A stretch of 64,000 nucleotides of DNA from Kalaharituber pfeilii. Taxonomy: Eukaryota > Ascomycota > Pezizomycetes > Pezizales > Pezizaceae. A program made the translations under genes and the position numbers. Position 1 is the stretch's first letter; every line of letters starts with the position of its first letter. Location of the stretch: NCBI GenBank assembly GCA_015179045.1, contig WHUZ01000020.1, positions 434,001-498,000 on the forward strand, written 5' to 3'. Of the stretch, positions 23,935 to 34,358 are shown one piece after another. The notes beneath the pieces were generated by a model that saw only the letters and a program-made list of their open reading frames with translations, did no database searches and was not told the origin of the DNA.

Positions 23935-24087
23935 CAGTGAATTTGAAGAATTGATGAGTTATTTGATTCCTATAGCATCCTTCATGTCCATTGATATACG
24001 CTTGGTACATTGTGCTCATGCCTCACATGCCCCACACTGACAGAGCACTGTCGGGCCCATTTGCCTCGTCGTCCCACCTGAACAGCT

Positions 24088-25426
24088 ATTTTTTTTTTTT
24101 TTTTTTTTAATATCTTTACTCGCATGCCGCCTAACAGGTTATGGCAAGATAGCTGCATAGGAAATAATGAGTGAAAACGAAATACAGGCAATGACACAAG
24201 CAAGTAATAATGCTATACATCAGCTCAACTCTCCAGTCACTCCATCAGTTCCTGTAAAGGATCACGCCCCCTCCCTCGTCTTCGAGGGGTCCTTCACTGC
24301 CTCTAGTCCCCCAGGCCACTTCCTCTTCCAGACTTCGCATTTGTCCCAAACGTGTTCCGCTGTTTCCTCCTCCTTCCCGCACCATCTGCATTCTGGGCTG
24401 GTCTGCCAGCCTATCTTGTGCCCCCAAGCTCTGAGGCCTTTCTCTCCCAGTAGGTCTGCTAGCGTGGCAGTCCGCCCTCCTAGCCGCTGCAGTGGTCTAT
24501 ACCTCAAGCCCAGCCTGTCTCTTTCTCTCGCTCTGTTTAATGAAATTAAAAAAAAAAAAAAAAAATCTCGCTCTGTTGGTCTGTCCTGTCCCTCCATCTC
24601 AGTGGCTCCTTCAGGTAGATGGAATCCTCTTCCTCTTTCAGCATCGCCTCCCCTTCGAATCTTAAGGATCTGGGTTCTACGCGCGTACTTTTGCTCCTCT
24701 ACAAATGTCTGAACTGACTCCAAATTTGCTAGGCCCTCTATTATGTCTCGTTGGGTGCCTCATGGGGTACCGGTGATAGCTCTTGCTACTGTCTACTGCA
24801 ATTGTTCTAGGTTCTTCAGCTTCTTCTCGACCTCGTAGAAGCCACCACTTCCATAGTCCTTTCATGTCCAACTCCCCCAGGTGGCAATTGTTCTGGCAAT
24901 GCTGGCGTCTCCTCCTTGTGGGGCCCTCGCGTCCTAGTCTCGTGGCTACTGCCCAGGCAGCCTTTCCATCTGTTCTTGGAGTGTGAGTCAAACTGTTATT
25001 CCCAATCCACTTGTAGGCCTATGAGCAAGTAATCCCGCCCGTTAACTCCAAAGGTTATTACCACCTTCTTTCCTTCGTCTATTTCATAGCCCTCCTTTAA
25101 CACCTCTCGTTCCAACTCATCCTGGTGGGATATGATGCTCTTCTCAGCTTTGCGAGTGACTTGTTGTATAGGACCGCATGAAAGTCATCTATGTATGTAC
25201 GTATGAAGGACCTTCGACTCGCTGCTTAACTGTTGGCAGGATTCTTATCAGAAACAAGACTGGGGAAGGGGGTGATCCCTCTGGTATGCCATCTGCCATC
25301 CTTGCTGTAGCTCTCTTCTTGCCATCTCAGCTCAAGGTCAACATTGTTGGCTGTAGGAATCCTTCCACGAACGCTGCTACATTCCTGTCTACCTTTTCGA
25401 TCTGTGCCACTAACGTCACTGACCGG
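24088..25426 (-). pseudogene. LINE (Tad1-like) reverse transcriptase fragment with type 2 tail
   Basis: On the minus strand, in several frames, come the reverse transcriptase motifs GIPEGSPPSPVLFLI (about 25230-25275) and TYIDDFHAVLYNK (YIDD catalytic box, about 25160-25200), then VVITFGVNGRDYLLIG. Closer to the 3' end is the C-terminal zinc finger CRWCGKEEETAEHVWDKC (C-x2-C-x7-H-x4-C). The element ends with a CTTGCCATAACCTG...GCATGCGAGTAAAG tail and poly(A) at 24088-24106. It is 5'-truncated and frameshifted. LINE ORF2 makes the enzyme for target-primed reverse transcription; this copy is inactive. No clear target duplication was found. Confidence 0.8.
24538..24565 (+). mobile_element. 28-bp retroposon insertion (TAATGAAATT plus poly(A))
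   Basis: The insertion consists only of TAATGAAATT, the last ten bases of the type 2 LINE end, and a poly(A) run. TCTCGCTCTGTT repeats on both sides (24526-24537 and 24566-24577), a 12-bp target duplication. It interrupts the older LINE fragment. Confidence 0.85.
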
Positions 25427-25484
25427 GATCCGGCGCATTACCGGGATCCGGCGCACTTCCGGGATCCGGCGCACCTCCGGAATT
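25427..25484. repeat. 18-bp tandem repeat
   Basis: About 3.2 copies of CCGGGATCCGGCGCAYYN. It lies exactly at the 5' truncation point of the LINE fragment, with BamHI-like GGATCC in each unit. Confidence 0.85.
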
Positions 25485-26333
25485 AGAACAACAGCTTCCT
25501 GTAAGGTCAAATCTTCATAGAAGATGGCCAAATTGTACATACAGCTTGGAGAGGTATAGAAAAGTAACTTCCGCATCTCAGTTAGCCAATTGTAAATTTG
25601 AACCATACTCCATGGTGGTAATTTTCCAATTAGGCATCTGCAGCTTATGCAGGTATAAATGGAAGGATGGCTATTTAAGACCTTGAGCAAGTGCATATAC
25701 CTTCTATAGTATGCTCTCGAGCGATCTGGAATGTTTCATGATAATTGGATACATATGGAACAAGTGGTGAGCTAATATTCATAGGTATATTTTCACTGCT
25801 AGAAGCGAATTTTGATATTCAGTCTGTATATAATTCTAAAATTATGAGGTATATTCAGCTACATACAGGAGAATATATCCTGAGTAGCTTGTGGGTATAG
25901 GTATTGATAGGAAGTAGGGATCAATAGAGATATCCATCTATATATACCCAATTAGGTAATGCATATTCCTTAATACGCCATGTACTAGCCAGTAAAATAT
26001 GTATTTTGACAGGGGTACTAATGCACATTATGCGCTATGTCTGAATACATATTTTACTAGCTAGTATGAATGCTACAGTCCTGAGCTATGAAACTCCAGA
26101 AATATGACCTAGAGGCTCCTGCGATATTGTAGAGAAACTCTCGGAGGGACCTGATAATGCCTGATCAAACTATACATGATTATATCTCCTTCCATATAAA
26201 GGTGTCTTGAATTTTAGTATATATGTCATTGTATCCTGCGGCGACTGATGTTGAGGCTAATGAAACCATAAGAAAACCCAAAGTGCGCCATAGAGTACAG
26301 TACACTTAATTAGTTGAGACAAAGATCAGAGAG
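25485..26333. other. AT-rich intergenic with a stem-loop
   Basis: No gene. A 23-bp inverted repeat (25983-26005 and 26044-26066, one mismatch, TACTAGCCAGTAAAATATG...) could form a hairpin with a loop of about 38 bases. Confidence 0.55.
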
Positions 26334-26391
26334 TCCCTGCCATAGACTGGTAGCCTGTATGCGGGGTTATGTGACACCAAGGAAAAAAAAA
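26334..26391 (+). mobile_element. tail-only LINE retroposon, type 1, diverged
   Basis: TCCCTGCCATAGACTGGTAG followed by GCGGGGTTATGTG and poly(A). AGATCAGAGAG at 26323-26333 and AGATTAGAGAG at 26392-26402 form an 11-bp target duplication with one mismatch. Confidence 0.8.
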
Positions 26392-26710
26392 AGATTAGAG
26401 AGAAGGTTGAATGTAGAGTATAGTAGTGGTTGTCAGCTTTGCGTTAACCGTTACGTGAGGGAACATGACATAAACAAAAGCTCTTATTGGCTGATTTCGT
26501 AACGTGAGATAGCCGTTTTTGGTAACCTGAGGTTACGTTGATCACGTAGCCAAATCGTCGCGTTACCACTGTAACCTCATGTAATTTTGGGTAATGACAA
26601 GGATATGCTGTCTGTTGTTAGCTAACTTCCGGGGGTAGTTATTTTGACCAGTTTTTTAACATAACCTAAATCAGCAATTTTTAGACAATGGTGCATGCAT
26701 ACGAGGTCTT

Positions 26711-26773
26711 TTTTTTTTTTTTTTTTTTTAATTTCACGTGACCCTGCTTGCAGCTGTTCGCCATGGCAGGGCA
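26711..26773 (-). mobile_element. tail-only LINE retroposon, type 1
   Basis: Poly(T) followed by AATTTCACGTGACCCTGC and TTCGCCATGGCAGGG. CATACGAGGTCTT occurs at 26698-26710 and 26774-26786, a 13-bp target duplication. Confidence 0.9.
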
Positions 26774-26978
26774 CATACGAGGTCTTCATTCTATCATTTC
26801 ATGAGCATACCCAATTTACACATGAAAGCTCTGCAGTTTCTACTATTATGAGCCATTCAAGAGCTCATAGTCATAGTCATCTGAATCTGAATCAAGAAGC
26901 ATAGACATAGCATCAGTCTCAATGGTGTTCATGACCACCTATTCGGTTTTGGCCTTCCCAGAAATGCAGGGCATGGAG

Positions 26979-27078
26979 ATGTTCTGGCCTACCGACGAAC
27001 ATTGCGGTTCGTGAACCGGCCAGGCCCATTTGCGAATCGGCTAATTCGTCCGTGGGCTGGCCCATTCGCGACGAACAC
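26979..27078. repeat. GC-rich dispersed repeat, copy 1
   Basis: TGTTCTGGCCTACCGACGAA...GACGAACA. The reverse complement resembles 33475-33585, including GGCCGGTTCGCGAACCGG-like sequence. Probably a small non-autonomous element with 5-bp inverted ends. Confidence 0.5.
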
Positions 27079-27846
27079 TAGTTTAGTACAAGTACCACTA
27101 GGTACCTCTACGTACTACTAGTGATTGAGTATAGAGAAACATTCTGCTACCAGCGTTAATTGATAAGCCAGTTACTGTGTGCTAGTACAGCCCTATTGCC
27201 ACTGACAAGTTGCCACCTACGAGTTGCTACTTGAAAGTTGCTGTCGGTGATAAGTTGCTAATATGAGTAGCAAGTTGCTACTTCTTACTCACATACTAGA
27301 AGATAATACAGATAATTTAATTAATAATTCACTACGCTTCTAGACTACTGTAGTTAAGAAAACATATTTGTAATCATAACTAAATTATTGTTAACCGAAA
27401 TACTAGAAGAAAATTACTAAATATGCTTCTAGTATTTTTCATACTCTAAGCGAAATTTTGAAGTATTATTTTTATAGGTAGAGATATCCGGAATCCTCTG
27501 CCATTCTGATATTTTATTGTGGCAGTAACAGAGATGGCGTTGATGTTAAGAATGAAAATTTTGGTGGTTGTATTACCAGAAACAGTAGTTAGTAAGATCC
27601 CTGCAAGTGCCAAGTATCCGCTTTAAGCAAGTTACAACCTTATCCCTTTGCTACATTATTAACTCAATAAATTTAACGCTTTTCTACACTATCAGTTTTT
27701 ATCTAATTTACATAATTTTTATATTTTTAGAAAGCTAAGCTGAAGTAGTTTTAATATATACTATTATCTATTAGTATACACTATAATAATTATTCGCAAT
27801 TAGTAATATAAATAAAGATAAAATTTATACTATTAACTCTTTAAGC
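27079..27846. other. AT-rich intergenic, nothing recognised
   Basis: It contains an irregular AGTTGCTACTT repeat at about 27205-27290 and otherwise only AT-rich sequence without open frames. Confidence 0.4.
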
Positions 27847-27851
27847 TTAAT

Positions 27852-28345
27852 TGTTACGGCTAAGGTAAGACTTACGGAGTCGGTTCCGGAAGCACCGCCA
27901 GAGACGTATGCTAAAGATGTGACTGATCACCACTAGGCAACGTCCGGGTACTGGTAAACGGCGGTTGCCTACTGAAGTGTGTGTTGAAGTTGCACATGGC
28001 CTACCAATATGCGCACATGCATCACAGACCTTCCTAATGCATGCCTCTATTACGTTCACGCCTTTCCTGCTACTACGGACCTTCCTGATGCGTGTTTTCT
28101 GTTACGTCTCTCTGTCTGTACGCCTTAGCATGTTTATCGTCATGTTACTGTCAATTGACTAGTCATGTATAATGGCCAGAAGTCTATATAAACGGGCCAG
28201 ACAGTTAGCTAGAAGAAATCAAGACACAAGCAGTGTTCTAAGTTGAACTCTCACTTAACGCTCTCGCGTAACCTTTTGTCGTCCGCTTCGCTGCCTTCGT
28301 GAACCCAGAGTCACTCTCACGAGTCCAGCGACGCCTACGCTGACA
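27852..28345 (+). mobile_element. solo LTR (494 bp), family B
   Basis: TGTTACGGCTAAGGTAAGAC...CTACGCTGACA with a 5-bp target duplication TTAAT (27847-27851 and 28346-28350). It has the promoter-like GTCTATATAAACGG near 28180. It aligns with the longer copy at 31671-32336 over the start, the TATA region and AGAAATCAAGACAC. Confidence 0.85.
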
Positions 28346-28353
28346 TTAATAAT

Positions 28354-28925
28354 CTATAACTCAATCAATTCTTTATAAATCTAAGTAGCTATTGAAGTAT
28401 TGGATTGCCACTATAAAGAGCTATCATTTGAGTATATCGTTTATATATTCGGATATAAATTCATTATGTAGTGATAAAAATTTGCTATCCTCTTTGCTAC
28501 CTATCTAAGACTTAAATCTATAACTCCTAACTCCATCAATTCTAAGCGAAATTAAGCAGCTATTGAAGCATTAGATTGCCACTATATAAAACTCTCACAT
28601 AAGCCTATCGTTTATGTATTCGAATATGAATTTATAATATTATAATAAAAATTTTCAACACCCTCTACTACTTATAAAATGCTTATATCTATGACTCATA
28701 ACTCTATCAATTTCAAACAGAATTAAGTACCTGTTGAAGTATTAGATTTTTACTATATAGAGCTCTTATATGAGCCTATCATTTATGTATTCAGATATGA
28801 ATCTATTATATTATAATAAAAATTTATTATATTCTCCACCACCTACTAAAAGCTCAAATCTATAACTCATAACTCTATCAATTCCAAACGGAATTAAGCG
28901 GCTTTTAAAGTAATAGCTACTATAT
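28354..28925. repeat. 171-bp AT-rich tandem repeat
   Basis: About 3.3 diverged units start at 28354, 28518, 28689 and 28860 (steps 164, 171, 171). Each begins CTATAACTC or similar and contains GCTATTGAAGTATTAGATT-like and TTATGTATTCGGATATGAAT-like blocks. Confidence 0.8.
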
Positions 28926-28991
28926 TGTAAAAGTCTTCCTATCTCACTGCCAATATATATATTCTTAGCATCAAGGCTCTAAGAATATATT

Positions 28992-29208
28992 TGTTACGGA
29001 TTCATCGCAACCGTAGGGCGGGCGGTCGGTGGATGCGCGCGCGCAGTATGCGCATATGCGACGTAGGCGATATGCGACAGCCAGGCGCCGGCGTCGCAGT
29101 TGCGAAATGTACTATATGAGCTACGCAGAGGACTAGCGAGTATCGCTGGTCAAGTGTCTTTTTGGCCTGGCGGACGGTAACTCTCTGCGTTTACCACCAT
29201 CCGTTACA
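28992..29208 (+). mobile_element. solo LTR (217 bp), family A
   Basis: TGTTACGGATTCATCGCAAC...ACCATCCGTTACA with the target duplication ATATT (28987-28991 and 29209-29213). The core TATATGAGCTACGCAGAGG is shared with the other family A copies at 46091 and 62500. Confidence 0.9.
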
Positions 29209-30263
29209 ATATTAAGGCTTTAAGGATTCTCTTATTTATTACTCTTTATTCTTTATCTATTCATTAAGTTAACTCTTTATCTCCTTATACCTCTTTCTGT
29301 ACCTTTTCTTCTATATTACTATACTCTCATACTTTATTCTAAACTCGTATCTTACTATATTATATTATTATATTATTATACTATTATATTAGTATACCGT
29401 ATCTTGTACTCTTTATAAGCCTTCTACTATTATACTTTATTTACTTCTTTTCTATTTTCTTTTACTACTTCAATGTCAGATTCTGAATCTACATCTGGTT
29501 TCTCTTCACAAGCCAAAACGGAATTTGAAAACTGGTTAAGACAACAAAATTTCTCCTATCGTTTTCGTCTATCTTATGAAAAATATCACCAAATTCGTCG
29601 ATTTTTAAATAATCTAATAATGACAGCTTCTAAAAAAGAACAACGACTAAAATAGACAGCTTTACATGAGTATTAACTTAATAATAAGGGAAATCTTATA
29701 AAGTTACCTAATGAAACTCAAGCTTTATATAGAGAAATACTTAAACAGGTTATTCTTTAGTATGAAGTATGAGATTAAATAGTTAATACTTATATAGCAT
29801 TACTATATGCTAAGCGAACGAAAATATTTTTACATATTAATAAATATTATTATGGAATTTCTAAAGAGGAAGTAAGTAATTATTTTCTTTTTATATTAAG
29901 TAATTAATTCTAATATTCTAATAAGTTGAGAAAGTAATTTAATATTATATACTATATATTCAAAATTAAGCATAAACTATAACTAAAGAACTACAACCAA
30001 TTAAAGTATTACATTTATAGAAACGAGTTTAACTAGACTTAATTAATATATGAGGCTCTTCTAATGATTTATATAAATAGATATTATATTATAAGACTAC
30101 TTCAGCAAGTTTTCATAAGCTACAGTATTAAAGTCTAAACGAGCTATAGAGGTTGCAACAAATATCATGACCTGAATTAGTCTTTTTAGACCGCCAAAAA
30201 TTTTACAATGTGATAATAGTACTGAATTTAAAGGTGTATGTAAGATACTAGTTCATAGTCATA

Positions 30264-31108
30264 CTGTAGTTCACCACTTTCCCGGACACACCACTTTCCC
30301 GGACACATTTACCACCAAAACTGCGCAACTTTCGCACTCAATATCTCAACAACCATAACAGCATTTGTGAATGCGCTTTGTATAGCTATTAGACAAACTG
30401 TAATTCTTGCTATCTAGCACTTTTTCTTTATCAAAAATTGTGGGTGCAAAGGGATTATGGCTTGTCGCATTTTTGTTGGAAGGCTTGGCATTTATTTGTA
30501 TGGGATCTCCATACAAAACGTTCATAAGACTTGAATATAGTTTTACTCTTCAACGCTAATTACAATAGCTATAATAGTATATGTCCAGAATCACCTGAAG
30601 AGTTATAGTAAGGTGCTGCATTTAGTTTACTTTCATTTGTTGAATTGTAGAGTTGGTGTACAACTATCTAGTTTCTCATACAAATGGTTTCTATGGGAAA
30701 TATGAATATTGTGAATGATTTCACAACCACTACAGGTATTACCTAACTACGTTGCTCATAGTTTCCAACTGAGTGATCCTATTGAATGTAAGTATCTGAG
30801 TTTTTTTCATGAATTGATTGCATGTGTAGCATGCAGAATTCGGGGGCGGTGACATTTGTATGGAGATCCCATACAAATAAATGCCAAGCCTTCCAACAAA
30901 AATGCGACAAGCCATAATCCCTTTGCACCCACAATTTTTGATGAAGAAAAAGTACTAGATAGCAAGAATTACAGTTTGTCTAATAGCTATACAAAGCGCA
31001 TTTACAAATGCTGTTATGGTTGTTGAGATATTGAGTACGAAAGTTGCGCAGTTTTGGTGGTAAATGTGTCCGGGAAAGTGGTGTGTCCGGGAAAGTGGTG
31101 AACTACAG
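30264..31108. mobile_element. long-TIR MITE (845 bp) within the integrase relic
   Basis: Terminal inverted repeats of exactly 254 bp (30264-30517 and 30855-31108) begin CTGTAGTTCACCACTTTCCC. TA flanks both ends. The first 30 bases contain the tandem CACCACTTTCCCGGACACA. There is no transposase. Mariner-type by its TA target. Confidence 0.9.
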
Positions 31109-31670
31109 TAGTATTCAATAATATATAGACGCCCACGGCGCCTACAAATGCAAGGACTTATTAAATAAGCAAATAGTATTCTTAAATAGAAATTAAGAGC
31201 ATGGACTGCTGAAAGAAATATAAGTTTCTAGTATTTTGGATTATCGAAAGTTATATTCATAATGAATGCTCGGGTAAACTCTTTTTATATAAATTTAAAT
31301 ATTAATACTAATTATTAACAGGTACATTTGACAAATAGATATAGTTCATATGAGGTAGTATTTAAATAAAAATAGTTTACTATTACTACATTATTACTGA
31401 AAAAGAAATATCTTATATGATGAAGATGGTGAAATTATTACACTTTCCATCTCAGATGAAGTAAATGCAGAACCCAAATCCAGTAATTCTGCTTTATTAG
31501 AACCAGAGTCTATTCAATCTCATTTTTCGGCTAAAGTATCATTATTCGGTAAAAATTCTTTATTTCCTTTTTATTATAACTTATTTTACTAAGTATAGTC
31601 TTATTAGAATCTACTTTACCCCCCCCATTCAAATATGATAAACAATCAGTATCATCTTCGGGCGACTCTA

Positions 31671-32336
31671 TGTTACGGCTAAGGTGGAAACTTACCCGCC
31701 AAGGGGCAAGAGTTCCACTACTACTAGCTGTTACGGCTAAGGTGAAGACTTACCCGCCAAGGGGATAACGCTTACCCTGAAATCGGACATAAGACCAATG
31801 CTGACTGACCGGACTGATCACCCGTTAGGCTTGGCTGTTGATTCTCCGCATTTTTGAATAGGGTAGTACTACGGAAGTGTGTGTCGCTCGAAACCCTAGC
31901 AGCTTGATGCATGCACTCTACTTACGAAAGCTTTATTAATATACGCACATGCATTAGTACATATCGTTATCTTTGTCCTGTACTATTTTTGCATGTTTCG
32001 GTTACGTGTGCCTATTACCACAGGTATTGGCATTGATAAGGAATCGCCGCATTGCCAGCCATTTATTCATTTGTTGACTAGTCATGTATGACTGCGCTGA
32101 AGTCTATATAAGCGCCGGCTGGCGATAGCATAGTTAAAAGAAATCAAGACACTAGCGGTGTTCTAAGTTCTCTATAACTCTGAAACCTATCGTTTCCTCA
32201 TTACGCCCGTGAATCGCTCCGCTCTGCTGCGCGCCCCACGCCGAGTAGCTGCCCTTCCGGTCCGCCGTATACGCCTCCGTAGCCGTAACATCCATTTCCA
32301 GCGCACGGCGAAGCCGAGCCCCTCACGCCCGTAACA
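31671..32336 (+). mobile_element. solo LTR (666 bp), family B, within the integrase relic
   Basis: TGTTACGGCTAAGGTGG...GCCCGTAACA with target duplication CTCTA (31666-31670 and 32337-32341). The first 62 bp are duplicated in tandem (second start at about 31733), and a second CCGTAACA occurs at about 32283, so both ends carry internal copies of the LTR termini. A TATA box (TCTATATAAGCGCC) is near 32103. Confidence 0.88.
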
Positions 32337-32929
32337 CTCTATATTATCCTCTAAAGATTCTCCATCGTCTTCCAACAATTCATTATTATTATTGAAGAGC
32401 TCAGCATTATCTTCTCAAGAAGTGATAGTTATTTCCTCAGATACAACTTCAAATTCTGAATCAAAGTCTGAAGACTCAGAAACCTTGCCTGAAGTATCCT
32501 TACTTCTTCATAATGTTCACCAAAATACAAAACGAAAGCGCCAGCAAATGAAGCAACGTCATCAAAGAAAACGTCCAATTCGAACCTTTGAACCAGGAGA
32601 AATTGTGACAGTATATATTCCACAAAAAGATCGCTGTGGAGTCAATAAACGCAGACTATTTGCAAAAGTTTTACATAACTCACATTTGGATCGCTATCAG
32701 CTTTATACTATATATGGTCTTTTAGATCGTCATTATCCTTCTCGAGAGCTTCAAAAAGTTCCAATTTCTGTCACCAATTCCAAAATTCAACATATGCAGA
32801 ATATCTCATGAAAACCTGATCAGTTACAGCTTTTAAGGTCAATATCATTACGTGAAGCAGCTCGTCGTTGCAAAGCAACTACTCAAAATACAAATATAAG
32901 TATAAATAATACAAATCAAATCGCCAGCA

Positions 32930-33020
32930 CCAGCCAAATCGCCAGTACCAGCCAAATCACCAGTACCAGCCAAATCGCTAGCACCAGCCAAATCGCCAGC
33001 ACCAGCCAAATCGCCAGTAG
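32930..33020 (+). repeat. 18-bp tandem repeat (STSQIA codons)
   Basis: About five copies of GCCAGYACCAGCCAAATC in the C-terminal remnant of the integrase relic. In frame they read as a Ser-Thr-Ser-Gln-Ile-Ala repeat. Confidence 0.8.
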
Positions 33021-33148
33021 GAACACTAATTCTACTACCAGCAAAAGCATTAGGACCAACTCCAATACCAGCAAGAGTGTAAACACCAATATTAGCACTC
33101 ACAAAAGCACTAGCACTAACTTTAGTGCTAATAAACGTTGGAAATTGC

Positions 33149-33420
33149 TTTTTTTTTTTTTTATTTCATTACTCGCTGCCACCCTGTGGGCTATGGCGAG
33201 TATTCTATCTACTCTACTCTCTGTTCCTTACATTATATCTACTCCATCTCTTCTTGCTTCTCTCCCTCTGTCTACCTCCTCTCCTCCGGCTCCCCCATAA
33301 GTTCTAGAACCGTCCTCAATGGATCCCCTTCCTCTGCCTTCTTCGGTCTCCACACCTCTTCTTCCCCACCTGGCCACCTCCTCTTTCACACAGTTAGCTG
33401 TATGGTAGATCACTATTACA
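33149..33420 (-). mobile_element. LINE 3' end fragment, type 2 tail
   Basis: Minus-strand poly(A), preceded by ACTCGCCATAGCCCACAGGG and GCGAGTAATGAAAT, the type 2 tail. The upstream 220 bp is purine-rich with an Arg/Glu/Gly-rich frame like the end of LINE ORF2. 5'-truncated. Confidence 0.6.
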
Positions 33421-33462
33421 TTAAATCATAAGCGAGTATATATATTACATATAGGTACATCG

Positions 33463-33590
33463 AGGTACATTCATGTTCGCCGCTGGGCCAGGTGTTCGTG
33501 GCTGGGCTGGCCCCGTGAAAAGCACCATATGTTTTTCACGGGGCCGGCCGGTTCGCGAACCGGAAAATGTTCGTCGGTGGGCCAGAACAG
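33463..33590. repeat. GC-rich dispersed repeat, copy 2, with hairpin
   Basis: It contains CCCCGTGAAAA...TTTTCACGGGG, an 11-bp perfect hairpin at about 33512-33544, and GGCCGGTTCGCGAACCGG, itself a palindrome. It is the inverted relative of 26979-27078. Confidence 0.55.
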
Positions 33591-33649
33591 AGATGTTACC
33601 GGATGTGACGATATGCAACGGGAACGTAGCTTAGGTTACGTGGGGGAAA

Positions 33650-33840
33650 TCAGCTACTAGCGTACCTGATGTGGTAACGATCCATTCTCTTGGCGCTCCT
33701 CATCAAGCATTCCTCGCTCCACTACTTATTTTGCATATATTGCAACTACAGAAATTGCATAACATTATAATAATTTGACATCGCTGAATCAGAATTTGCC
33801 ATCATAATAAGGAAAAAATGAAAATTCCAATGTTTACCAC
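33650..33840. repeat. second copy of the pogo-like 3' internal repeat
   Basis: It aligns by eye with 960-1145 (TCTTGGCGCTCCTCATCAAGC; ATCGCTGAATCAGAAT). Diverged. Confidence 0.5.
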
Positions 33841-34313
33841 CAAATCCATCATTATTCATCTAATTTGAGCCCTCTCTATATATAGCATTAGTGCGCCGCG
33901 CGATTTACCGACCCGGGTCGAGAGAAAATTTGCTGGTTGCGAAGTATACCACGTACCGAGTACCAACTAACTTACCTACATAGATGAAGCCACGTAATCC
34001 GGGAGTCTTCTATGTGGCCGCAGTTAAGCAACCACTTGCACTTCTCAATGCAGCCGCCTTCGGGTGAGACATATCCCATCCGACACAAGCCATCCCTCGG
34101 CACCATCCAACCCACGCTAACTTTCACGCTTCCTTAAAAACTCATATTGCCGATAAGCTCACATCCCACTAAAAAAACCCAAATCCTTACATCCATTCCG
34201 TCCATATGATTCCCCGGCTTTCAGTTTCCGGGAGAAGTCCCTAACCCTGAATGCTTTCCGGGGACTACTCCGAGGTTATGGAAGTTTTTTTTGTGGCACC
34301 ATCTGACAAAATT

Positions 34314-34352
<39 letters not shown>

Positions 34353-34356
34353 CAGT
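33841..34356. other. intergenic with a long T run
   Basis: No gene recognised. About 33 T residues (34319-34352) abut the MITE that follows. Confidence 0.4.
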
Positions 34357-34358
34357 TA

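Larger units (their letters stand above)
29473..33140 (+). pseudogene. integrase-type transposon (KRBA2/Ginger-like) relic
   Basis: The 5' part at 29473 reads MSDSESTSGFSSQAKTEFE and continues with stops through a YYGISKEEVSNYFL block (about 29845-29890), the zinc-finger-adjacent part of an integrase. PPKILQCDNSTEF (about 30190-30225) holds the second catalytic Asp region, and the frame after the MITE (31130-31205) resembles GRPRRPQTQGLVEQAN with the catalytic Glu position. The C-terminal part at 32392-32811 contains FEPGEIVTVYIPQKDR and LDRHYPSRELQKVP, then SLREAARRCKATT past a TGA. This order fits KRAB-A-domain-2-like integrases of DNA transposons found in fungi. It is broken by many stops, a MITE and a solo LTR. 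Confidence 0.75.

Noticed and set aside
25226..25696. 156-codon minus-strand frame
   Set aside because: It crosses the LINE truncation point and the 18-bp repeat and reads a wrong frame of the reverse transcriptase fragment.
27852..32336. LTRs at 27852 and 31671 as the two LTRs of one element around 28346-31670
   Set aside because: Each has its own complete 5-bp target duplication (TTAAT and CTCTA), and the sequence between is an unrelated integrase-type relic with its own insertions.
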